From Bacteroidales bacterium UBA3824 (lineage in GTDB: Bacteria; Bacteroidota; Bacteroidia; Bacteroidales; UBA3824), in contig DGIK01000200.1 in NCBI GenBank assembly GCA_002393195.1, forward strand, positions 1 through 17,374: DNA of 17,374 bases, read 5' to 3'. Position 1 is the first letter of the stretch. The number at the start of each line of letters is the position of its first letter. Shown in pieces: positions 1 to 6,466 of this stretch. The position numbers and the translations under genes are program-made. A model generated the notes under the pieces. It was not told the origin of the DNA. It ran no database searches and saw only the letters and a program-made list of their open reading frames with translations.

Positions 1-8
1 GCCGACCA

Positions 9-16
9 TAATTTTG
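9..16 (+). promoter_or_regulatory. possible Bacteroides-type -7 box upstream of the UpxY-like gene
   Basis: TAATTTTG matches the Bacteroides primary-sigma -7 consensus TAnnTTTG exactly. The -33 TTTG partner would lie about 20 bases upstream, outside the window, so only half of the promoter can be judged. If it is real, transcription would start near base 23 and leave a leader of about 160 bases before the regulator's ATG at 186. A single 8-mer with two free positions is weak evidence alone. Confidence 0.3.
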
Positions 17-185
17 GGCATCTCGCCAAAATCGCCTCTAAAACGGCTTGTTTTGGGGCATTGACATTTGGCTAAAAAACAGATTTTCACCACACAAAAC
101 TCCCGACCAAATGTCGCGGAGATATTTTCAAACCCATTTTTCGGTGAAAATCCCTGCAACCCGCCCAAAATAACGCGAAGGAAAG
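11..185 (+). promoter_or_regulatory. leader region with small hairpins before the UpxY-like gene
   Basis: This non-coding stretch can form several small hairpins. Bases 11-17 pair with 26-32 (7 bp, 8-base loop). Bases 36-44 pair with 50-58 (9 bp including two G-U pairs, 5-base loop). Bases 136-141 pair weakly with 146-151. In Bacteroides, UpxY-type proteins act on the untranslated leader of their own capsule operon, so a structured leader here is expected. No terminator with a clear U-tract was seen. A purine-rich AAGGAAAG lies immediately before the ATG at 186 and could be a weak ribosome binding site. The structures were found by eye without energy calculation. Confidence 0.35.
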
Positions 186-875
186 ATGGCAACAACAATC
201 CAAAGCGAACCACATAGCGGCACTGCCGCCTATACGGAACGCATAATTCCGTACAATCCCGAAGGAGGAAAGACCAAAATCGGGAAGTCGGTAGAGTACG
301 CTCTGTTGCCCGACGTCAAATATTGGTTCCCAATCCGCGCCACGCACCACCGCGCCCAGAAAATCTACGACAAGATAATCTCCCTGCGCAGCGATTGCCT
401 CGAACCCTACCTCCCAATCCTTCGCCACATCGAATACACCAACGAAGATTTCAACAACCCCACACAATACATCGCGGACAAACCATTGGACACGGGACTT
501 CTGTTCCTGCGCTCCACAGTAAACGACTTCCGCGCCCTCTTGCAATACGACACAATGTTCCCCGGAATGACGCCTTATTACAATCATTTCTATGAAAATG
601 AATTTGGCAAAAACGATTTCCTCACCGTGCCGGACAGGCAGATGGAGAGTTTTAAAATCATCGTCGAATCCGGCAACGAGAATATTCTTGTTAGGCAGAA
701 TGAGATGCCAGAATTTGTGGTTGGCGATTCCGTTGTCGTCATCGGCGGGCCATTTGCGGGTGTCGAAGGCGTGGTGATGAAGTACAAGCATCAGAAACGG
801 GTGTTTGTGGAGCTGCAGGGGGTCGGAAGGTACGCGACGGCGTATGTGCCGGGGGCGTGGATAAGGAGGGTTTAA
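186..875 (+). CDS. UpxY/NusG-like transcription antitermination protein
   Basis: The 229-residue protein has the layout of a specialised NusG paralogue. An N-terminal NGN-like domain starts near residue 45, where WFPIRATHHRAQKIYDK resembles the usual opening of the fold. A C-terminal KOW domain spans about residues 177-229, with VGDSVVVIGGPFAGVEGVV as the diagnostic segment. In Bacteroides, UpxY proteins encoded first in capsule operons let RNA polymerase pass premature terminators in the leader of that operon. Its place at the head of a long polysaccharide gene run supports the same role. The first 40 residues are longer than a minimal NusG start and look unstructured. No UpxZ-like partner follows, unlike the classic B. 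fragilis arrangement. Codon use is visibly more GC-rich than in the core genes downstream. Family assignment is firm; operon specificity is inferred. Confidence 0.85.
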   Translation: MATTIQSEPHSGTAAYTERIIPYNPEGGKTKIGKSVEYALLPDVKYWFPIRATHHRAQKIYDKIISLRSDCLEPYLPILRHIEYTNEDFNNPTQYIADKPLDTGLLFLRSTVNDFRALLQYDTMFPGMTPYYNHFYENEFGKNDFLTVPDRQMESFKIIVESGNENILVRQNEMPEFVVGDSVVVIGGPFAGVEGVVMKYKHQKRVFVELQGVGRYATAYVPGAWIRRV

Positions 876-880
876 AAAAA

Positions 881-912
881 TTTGGTGGATTTGATAATAA
901 AGATTATATTTG
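881..912 (+). promoter_or_regulatory. Bacteroides-type promoter for the two-gene cassette
   Basis: TTTG at 881-884 is followed by a 20-base spacer and TATATTTG at 905-912. Both boxes match the Bacteroides primary-sigma consensus (-33 TTTG, 19-21 bases, -7 TAnnTTTG) without mismatch. The site lies in the gap between the UpxY-like gene and the next ATG at 942. Transcription would begin around 918-922 and give a leader of about 20 bases. This suggests the two-gene cassette can be expressed independently of the capsule promoter, and the genes behind it may also be read from here. Confidence 0.6.
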
Positions 913-941
913 CTGCAATTTAATCATAATGTTCTGCAAAA

Positions 942-1409
942 ATGGCATATACAGGCAACATATCAAGTTCTTCTCCATCATACGATGATGTGATGACGTA
1001 TCTTCATTCCGTGAATATCAGTAATGATGTCATGGAGCGAGTAGGTCAACGCTTGATTGTGGAGTATGGCAATAATAACATCTCAAAGGCATACAGACGT
1101 CTCAACGACTTGTCTAAACTTGCAGAGGGTTGGGACGGACACGAAGCATATAGCATTGTTCCTGATGCTGTGAATAATGTAAGGAACGTTATTGATTTGT
1201 CTGATGATGAGGATTGGGCTGATTGGCTTATATTTCCAAGCCCCCAAGGCTCGTTGATGCTGCAATCCAAGAGAAATCGCGCAAGCATAAGCGTGGGAGC
1301 CGATGAATTTTCATACTATGCACTTGTCGATGGCAAACGAATGAGCGGTGACCATATCGTTTTTGACGCATCTTTGGTAGGATTTATAATGCGCAGAATA
1401 GGCAAATGA
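942..1409 (+). CDS. conserved hypothetical protein with GWDG motif, first gene of a two-gene cassette
   Basis: This 155-residue protein has no signal peptide or membrane segment. It carries the sequence GWDGHEA at residues 63-69, then WLIFPSPQGSLML at 95-107 and a predicted strand-rich stretch around 115-132. The pattern (leucine-rich helix, GWDG, helix, P-x-x-x-G-S strand) recalls a widespread group of small uncharacterised bacterial proteins that often sit beside a second small gene. I recall the pattern but know no defined function. The stop overlaps the next start by four bases (ATGA), implying translational coupling and probably a working partnership. It does not resemble any sugar enzyme and is not like UpxZ. 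A toxin-antitoxin, immunity or defence-related role is possible but unproven. Confidence 0.7.
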   Translation: MAYTGNISSSSPSYDDVMTYLHSVNISNDVMERVGQRLIVEYGNNNISKAYRRLNDLSKLAEGWDGHEAYSIVPDAVNNVRNVIDLSDDEDWADWLIFPSPQGSLMLQSKRNRASISVGADEFSYYALVDGKRMSGDHIVFDASLVGFIMRRIGK

Positions 1410-1909
1410 CAGATCGCAGTGAATATATTGAACGCTCAGAGGATGTTGTTAGGCTTGTCAACTCCAAATATGTATTAGATGATGTTGTGTCCGTGGAGGC
1501 ATTTGCAACTTCCATTGGAGAAACTTATCTATCTGTAAATCGTCAACTTGTCGAATCTTTCCGTGAAGACATAAAATCATTTGTAAAGACACATAATGAT
1601 TTCATACTACGGAATAATGCAAGTTTGTCGTGCTATGGCGCAAAGATGAAAGTAGGTGAGGTTTGTGATATTTCAGTAGTTCATGGTTCGGAAAAATTGG
1701 ATGTTTCTGTAGAAGTCGAGCCAAGAGCCGCCCATACAAAATCTCACGCCGGAATTTTTGTAAGGTCAAATAATAACAATGTCGTGCGCGGACGGCAACT
1801 TACCTCCCTCTCAATTCCTCACGGAGTTTCAACCGACAGCATCCTTATGGAAGTTCAGTGGAGATTGCATGACATTGCAAAATTAGAAATACTGAAATTA
1901 GAAGAATAG
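1406..1909 (+). CDS. conserved hypothetical protein, second gene of the two-gene cassette
   Basis: This soluble protein of 167 residues starts inside the stop of its neighbour (ATGA overlap). Visible blocks are VSVEAF at residues 28-33, YLSVNR at 41-46, a segment around 79-86 with CYGAKMKVGE beginning at 77, and VEVEPRAAHTKSHAGIFV at 102-119. A helical tail follows, around 143-166. The sequence order (valine-serine-x-x-AF, LSV-x-R, a beta segment, EP, then SHA-x-I) resembles a family of small bacterial proteins of unknown function that I know only by pattern. The histidines at 110 and 114 lie in the most conserved-looking stretch and could be functional. No nuclease, kinase or transferase signature is evident. 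The tight overlap suggests that it works with the GWDG protein. Its stop shares one base with the GTG start of the flippase stump. Confidence 0.7.
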   Translation: MTDRSEYIERSEDVVRLVNSKYVLDDVVSVEAFATSIGETYLSVNRQLVESFREDIKSFVKTHNDFILRNNASLSCYGAKMKVGEVCDISVVHGSEKLDVSVEVEPRAAHTKSHAGIFVRSNNNNVVRGRQLTSLSIPHGVSTDSILMEVQWRLHDIAKLEILKLEE

Positions 1910-2148
1910 TGCCCTCCGACAACCAATCTTCAGCGAAAAGGATAGCGAAAAATACGCTGCTGCTATATTTCCGTATGCTCCTGACGATGGGAGTATCGCT
2001 GTACACAAGTCGCGTAATATTAAACGCTCTTGGAGTAGAAGATTACGGAATCTACAATGTTGTAGGCGGAGTGGTGGCGATGTTCGGTATATTGAGCGGC
2101 TCTCTATCGGCAGCGATAAGCAGATTCATAACATTTGAACTGAGATAA
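1909..2148 (+). pseudogene. truncated Wzx flippase (N-terminal stump)
   Basis: Seventy-nine codons starting with GTG encode the beginning of a polysaccharide flippase (MATE/Wzx superfamily), then stop. The residues from KRIAKNTLLLYFRM to SRFITF align without gaps to the start of the complete flippase at 2487, with about 46 of 70 positions identical. The other twelve or so membrane helices are missing, so transport activity is not credible. The break falls just after SRFITFEL, where the coding sequence gives way to AT-rich DNA. Codon use in the stump is richer in G and C than in the complete flippase. It is best read as the remnant of a former flippase left when the downstream cassette was replaced. 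A GTG start one base into the previous stop suggests it was once coupled to the upstream gene. Confidence 0.8.
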
Positions 2149-2536
2149 TAATAATTTGAATAATTAATTAAATTGGTATAAATAAATGAGTATGACTTCA
2201 AAACAGAAAGATGAGTTCGAAAAACAGTTAGAAAGAAATCGCCTAAACTCAATTAATGAGTTCTTGACAAGACAGGAACTTAGTTTGATTAAATCTGCGT
2301 ATGCTTATCATTTTGATACAATTAAGTCGATGATTGCTGCATACGGAGTAAAACTTTCAATTGAAAATATTGAAAAAATAATTGGCATACACATTTCAAG
2401 TGATTTTGAAACGTTACCTCTTATCGTAGAAATCAATAAAGCAATACAGGACGGTGATTTAACGCAAGATATGTTATCTTAACATTATGCCAAGCAACAA
2501 CAAACGCATAGCAAAAAATACGCTGCTGCTATATTT
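1942..2536 (+). repeat. direct repeat shared by flippase stump and complete flippase
   Basis: Bases 1942-1970 and 2508-2536 match at 28 of 29 positions. Within them, 23 consecutive bases are identical (1948-1970 and 2514-2536), so the copies are 566 bases apart. Both copies are read in the same codon phase and encode AKNTLLLYF. A crossover between them would delete the stump end and the 98-residue gene and leave an intact in-frame flippase. The feature spans both copies and the DNA between them. Confidence 0.75.
2186..2482 (+). CDS. small orphan protein of unknown function
   Basis: This gene encodes 98 residues and sits between the flippase stump and the complete flippase. The product is charged, apparently all-helical and soluble: a basic/acidic N-terminal helix (about residues 5-20), a central helix near 28-50, and a C-terminal acidic stretch. 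It has no cysteine cluster, signal peptide or recognisable catalytic motif. The start at 2186 is followed two codons later by another ATG at 2192, which could also be used. The base composition is AT-rich, like the cassette genes downstream, and only four bases separate its stop from the flippase ATG. I do not recognise a family. It may have arrived with the incoming cassette or be a fragment of a larger gene. Confidence 0.55.
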   Translation: MSMTSKQKDEFEKQLERNRLNSINEFLTRQELSLIKSAYAYHFDTIKSMIAAYGVKLSIENIEKIIGIHISSDFETLPLIVEINKAIQDGDLTQDMLS

Positions 2537-4025
2537 TAGAATGATGGTGACAATGGTTATATCATTGTACACGTCGAGGGTTGTATTGAAGGTACTTGGC
2601 ATTGATGATTATGGAATTTATCAGGCAGTTGGCGGAGTTGTAGGCTTGCTTTCGTTTGTCAACAACTCTCTGAGTACAGGAACATCACGATTCATTACAT
2701 TTGGACTGGGTGAAGGTAATTATGACAAACTGAGGAATATATTTAATACAACACTGTCAAGTCATATTATTCTTGCTGTTGTTATTATAATTATCGCTGA
2801 AACCTTGGGTTATTGGCTGTTACACTATAAGTTAGTGATTGCACCTGAAAGGTTGGAAGCCGCTACATGGGTTTTTCATTTATCAATATTCACTATCTTT
2901 TTTACACTAACGCAAGTTCCATACAACGCATGCATCATCGCTCATGAAAATATGAAGATTTTTGCATACGTTAGCATCGTTGAGGCTGTTTGCAAATTAT
3001 TGATCGTTTACGCACTTTTAATAGGAGATATTGACAAACTAATATTGTACGCTATACTGCAATGTGTATTACAGATTGCAATAGTCGTTTTTTATAGAAT
3101 TTATTGTTACAAACGTTATCAAGAAACTCATTTTAAATTCGGTATTGACAAGTCTATTTTTAAAGAAATTGTTGGATTTTCAGGTTGGAGTTTGTTTGCG
3201 AACTCGTCAATCGCACTTAACAATCAGGGAATTTTACTTTTGCTGAATATGTTTTTTACGCCGGCAGTGGTAACAGCGCGTAGCATCTCGATTCAAGTGG
3301 AAATGGCGGCATATCAATTTATGACAAATTTTCAAACGGCAACTGTACCGCAAATAGTCAAGCGTTATGCTCAGAAAGATTATTCAGGATCAAAAGAATT
3401 GCTCCTGAATATGACCAAATACAGTTTTTATTTGATGCTGTTGTTGGCTGTGCCGATATTCTTTTCTGCCAAACAATTGTTGGCATTGTGGCTTGAAGAA
3501 GTACCCGAATATACGGATGTATTTTTGCAAATTATCATAATTCAAGCATTGTTTCAAGTGTTTGACACATCGTTTTATAAGGCATTGTACGCGAAAGGAC
3601 AACTTAGGGAAAACGCCTTGTTGTCACCGACTTGCTTGTTTATTAATTTTGTTGTTGTCTATATTTTTTTCAAACATGATTTTTCACCAATCGCTCTTTC
3701 TTGGTCAACGGCTGTATGCTACGCTGTCATGGGATTGGTTATAAAACCAATCTTGATTATAAAGATAGTTCATTACGATTGGAAAGATATTTCAAAGGTT
3801 ATTCTACCTTGCTTAAAAGTTTTCTTATTGTCGATGCCTGTACCCATTGTTGTCAATTTGTACGTTCAAAACTATAATCAGCAAATTGGTATTATTTTTT
3901 TTATAATAGTTTCGGCAAGTGTTATTTCGGTGGCGAGCGTTGTTTGGATATTTGGTTTGACAAGATCCATGCGACAAAAAATAATAATTGTGATAAAACG
4001 CAAAACTAAATTTTGGAAACAATAA
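2487..4025 (+). CDS. wzx: Wzx-type polysaccharide flippase
   Basis: A 512-residue integral membrane protein with hydrophobic segments along nearly its whole length, consistent with 12-14 transmembrane helices. It belongs to the oligosaccharide flippase branch of the MATE/MOP superfamily. The N-terminal motif TLLLYFRM, then SLYTSRV, DYGIY, VGGVV and SRFITFGL, is typical of Bacteroidota flippases. Such proteins move lipid-linked repeat units across the inner membrane for polymerisation by Wzy. The length is normal and no key region appears missing. It starts four bases after the small orphan gene and ends three bases before the polymerase gene, so it looks co-transcribed with both. Its AT-rich composition contrasts with the stump at 1909, as expected if it arrived with the current cassette. 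Confidence 0.9.
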   Translation: MPSNNKRIAKNTLLLYFRMMVTMVISLYTSRVVLKVLGIDDYGIYQAVGGVVGLLSFVNNSLSTGTSRFITFGLGEGNYDKLRNIFNTTLSSHIILAVVIIIIAETLGYWLLHYKLVIAPERLEAATWVFHLSIFTIFFTLTQVPYNACIIAHENMKIFAYVSIVEAVCKLLIVYALLIGDIDKLILYAILQCVLQIAIVVFYRIYCYKRYQETHFKFGIDKSIFKEIVGFSGWSLFANSSIALNNQGILLLLNMFFTPAVVTARSISIQVEMAAYQFMTNFQTATVPQIVKRYAQKDYSGSKELLLNMTKYSFYLMLLLAVPIFFSAKQLLALWLEEVPEYTDVFLQIIIIQALFQVFDTSFYKALYAKGQLRENALLSPTCLFINFVVVYIFFKHDFSPIALSWSTAVCYAVMGLVIKPILIIKIVHYDWKDISKVILPCLKVFLLSMPVPIVVNLYVQNYNQQIGIIFFIIVSASVISVASVVWIFGLTRSMRQKIIIVIKRKTKFWKQ

Positions 4026-4028
4026 ATT

Positions 4029-5303
4029 ATGATTAGAATATTTTTTGCAACAAAAGCTAATATTATTTTTTTTATACTATGGATTTTATGTTTCCATAAT
4101 TTTGTCTTATTTCCACATGAGTTAGTTCCTTTAAATGATCTAAAGATTTTGTCTATAATATTTGTGTTTTTATTGATTTATTTTATAGAAAAAGATAAAT
4201 ATTGTTTATATACATCCGTATTTAAGATACACATGGATAAACTTTCATTGCTAATTCTATTACTATCGATTATCAACTGCTTTGTGTCTTATTATTACAG
4301 AGGTCAAGAATTTTTTGAAACCATAAAACATTGGGGTATAATTTTTTTGCTGTTCTTATATTATCCCTTTAGATTGTTTTTTCTAAAGAGCAAAGGATGG
4401 GAAAGTGTAATTTTATATCTTTTTATCATTCTTCTTGTAGTCGAAGTAATAATGATGGTAGTACCAGAACTTTTATTATTTGACATGACTTCAGGTAATG
4501 AAAAATTTGAAAATGAGAATAGAATTCGTATTTATGGAGATGGAGCTCTTGTATTGGGAAATATACTTAGTTTTAATAAAGCACTCATAGAGAAGAAGAG
4601 AATCGTATATTGGTTTTTATATGCTTTTTCATTTATATGCATTTTCTTATCAGGCTTTAGGGGGGTAATTGTAGGATGTTTATTAGTTTATGTATATATG
4701 TTAATGAAACTAAAAATGCTAAAGATTAAGTATGGCATAATTGGAGCTGCAATTATATTTGTCATGTCATTTGTTCCCGCAGTTCAAGAACGTGTGAATG
4801 AAATGATTGAACGGAATGAAGATGCAACGTATGATAATGACAAATATGTTCGTGTTGTATCTATAGCATATTATTATAACGAATACTTTAAAAGTCGTTA
4901 CGAACTGTTTTTCGGCTCAGGTATGGTTCAACGCATTGTGAAAAATAGTTCTACTGAAATGGGGGGCGATTATGAATATAAATCAAAATATTCTAAGGAT
5001 GTATCATATATGTCTATCAAATACCATTTCTATCCTGTTGATTGGGGATTAATTGGATTGTCTTGGGAAGCTGGAATACCAGTTGTATTGATTATTTATG
5101 GACTAACTTTTTATTTAGTGTTTAAGAAAACCCCCAAGCAATATTACTACATTTCGGCATGGGCACTTTTGCAACTTCTTATCAGTTTTAATAATCCATT
5201 GATGTATCATTTCCACAATATGATTTTTTATGCAATAGTGCTTGTAATCTTTGAAAAGGTTGTATATTTGGAAAAAAATAAAATACAAGTCCAAAAATGC
5301 TGA
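4029..5303 (+). CDS. wzy: Wzy-like O-antigen/capsule polymerase
   Basis: This 424-residue protein is dominated by hydrophobic helices, about ten to twelve by eye, with a long hydrophilic loop at roughly residues 255-335. That shape is characteristic of Wzy polymerases, which join lipid-linked repeat units on the periplasmic face. The segment LSGFRGVIVG near residues 203-212 and DWGLIGLSWEAGI around 338-350 match positions often conserved in O-antigen polymerase/ligase-like proteins. Wzy sequences diverge strongly, so the call rests on topology and on the position next to the flippase. The coding strand is very AT-rich. The stop overlaps the next ATG by seven bases. An O-antigen ligase is the alternative, but the context favours a polymerase. 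Confidence 0.75.
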   Translation: MIRIFFATKANIIFFILWILCFHNFVLFPHELVPLNDLKILSIIFVFLLIYFIEKDKYCLYTSVFKIHMDKLSLLILLLSIINCFVSYYYRGQEFFETIKHWGIIFLLFLYYPFRLFFLKSKGWESVILYLFIILLVVEVIMMVVPELLLFDMTSGNEKFENENRIRIYGDGALVLGNILSFNKALIEKKRIVYWFLYAFSFICIFLSGFRGVIVGCLLVYVYMLMKLKMLKIKYGIIGAAIIFVMSFVPAVQERVNEMIERNEDATYDNDKYVRVVSIAYYYNEYFKSRYELFFGSGMVQRIVKNSSTEMGGDYEYKSKYSKDVSYMSIKYHFYPVDWGLIGLSWEAGIPVVLIIYGLTFYLVFKKTPKQYYYISAWALLQLLISFNNPLMYHFHNMIFYAIVLVIFEKVVYLEKNKIQVQKC

Positions 5304-6466
5304 CAATCATTGATAAAAGGTTTTGCACAGGCTGCGGGGCTTGTATCAATGCATGCCCTAAAAAAATTATTTCTTTGCAAGAAGACGAAGAAGGTTTTTT
5401 GTATCCGAAAGTAGAAGAATCTAAATGTATTGATTGTCATTTATGCGAAAAAGTCTGTCCTTATAAAAAAGAACGACGTACAAATTATAACGCAGACTAT
5501 CCTCAGTTTTATGCAGGTCAGTTGAAAAGCAAGCAAGACTTGACTTTGGTATCTTCCGGAGGTGCATTTTGGGCGTTTGCACAGTATATTATATCAAGTG
5601 GAGGTGTTGTTTATGGTGCTGTGCAGGAGAATGTAGATAATATTTACCATAAACGAGCGACCGATTTTGCAGGAATACAGGATTTAAGAAGATCCAAATA
5701 TTTCCAAAGCAACACAAAATATACTTTCTGCCAAGCAAAAGAAGACTTAAAGAATGGTAAAATAGTTTTGTTCAGCGGAACAGGCTGTCAAATTGCAGGA
5801 TTGCAATCGTATCTCAATAAAGATTACAACAATCTATATACATGTGAGGTAGTTTGCCATGGGGTTCCGTCCAACAATGTTTGGAAGAAGTATAGAGAAG
5901 AAAAAGAACGTTTGGAAAACAAAAAGATTGTTGATTTGGTTTTCAGGGACAAGTCAAAAGGATGGAGCAATAATCAATATAAGATAACATACGAGGATGG
6001 TTCTGTGGAATACGAAAAAAGTACTCAACAATTGTTTCACGCCGGATATTTGCAGGGATTGTTTTACAGACCTTCTTGCGGAATTTGTAGATACGCATCA
6101 TTGCCAAGGGTTGCTGACATAACGCTGGCAGACTATTGGCAGTACAAAGGGCGTTTCAGAACACAAGACAATGATTTTGGGGTTTCATTAATATCAATCA
6201 ACACTTCAAAAGGTGCGAAATTGTTGAATGATATACCAGATTACTTGGATTATGAAGTAACCGAAAAAAAATTGGCTCTATCAAGTTGCAGACATTTGGA
6301 TAACCATCCAACGGAGAACCCAAAACGACCGTCATTCTTTGAAGATTTTTTTAAATATGGCTATTTCAAATCAGCAAAAAAACACTTGTCCAAAGAACAC
6401 AATAAACTCTTTCTTTTCGCGAAAAGAGTTGTAAAAAAAGTAAAAAACATTATTGTAAATGAGTAA
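5297..6466 (+). CDS. FrhB/FdhB-like iron-sulfur oxidoreductase of polysaccharide loci
   Basis: The 389-residue protein opens with two ferredoxin-type [4Fe-4S] motifs: cysteines 10, 13, 16 and 20, then 44, 47, 50 and 54, the last followed by proline. The rest matches the coenzyme F420 hydrogenase/dehydrogenase beta-subunit family, with blocks such as SSGGAFWAFA, LFSGTGCQIAGL, CEVVCHGVPS and CRYASLPRVADITLADYW. Bacteroidota are not known to make F420, so the domain probably uses a flavin. Members of this family often sit next to polysaccharide pyruvyl transferases, as here with the gene at 9027, but their exact reaction is not established. The gene overlaps its upstream neighbour by seven bases and its downstream neighbour by eight, indicating tight co-expression. 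It probably acts in the cytoplasm on a sugar or acyl precursor. Confidence 0.85.
   Translation: MLTIIDKRFCTGCGACINACPKKIISLQEDEEGFLYPKVEESKCIDCHLCEKVCPYKKERRTNYNADYPQFYAGQLKSKQDLTLVSSGGAFWAFAQYIISSGGVVYGAVQENVDNIYHKRATDFAGIQDLRRSKYFQSNTKYTFCQAKEDLKNGKIVLFSGTGCQIAGLQSYLNKDYNNLYTCEVVCHGVPSNNVWKKYREEKERLENKKIVDLVFRDKSKGWSNNQYKITYEDGSVEYEKSTQQLFHAGYLQGLFYRPSCGICRYASLPRVADITLADYWQYKGRFRTQDNDFGVSLISINTSKGAKLLNDIPDYLDYEVTEKKLALSSCRHLDNHPTENPKRPSFFEDFFKYGYFKSAKKHLSKEHNKLFLFAKRVVKKVKNIIVNE

Noticed and set aside
61..66. TTGACA resembling a sigma-70 -35 box
   Set aside because: No matching -10 box lies 16-18 bases downstream, and this type of promoter is not the rule in Bacteroidota.
87..791. Long open frame (234 codons) on the minus strand at the window start
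   Set aside because: It lies antisense to the UpxY-like gene, its translation shows no recognisable domain, and the + strand protein has clear NGN and KOW features. It is a composition shadow.
2149..2185. Possible promoter before the 98-residue gene
   Set aside because: TTTG at 2155-2158 and TATAAAT at 2177-2183 are loosely spaced like a promoter, but the second box does not match TAnnTTTG and would place the start site at or beyond the ATG.
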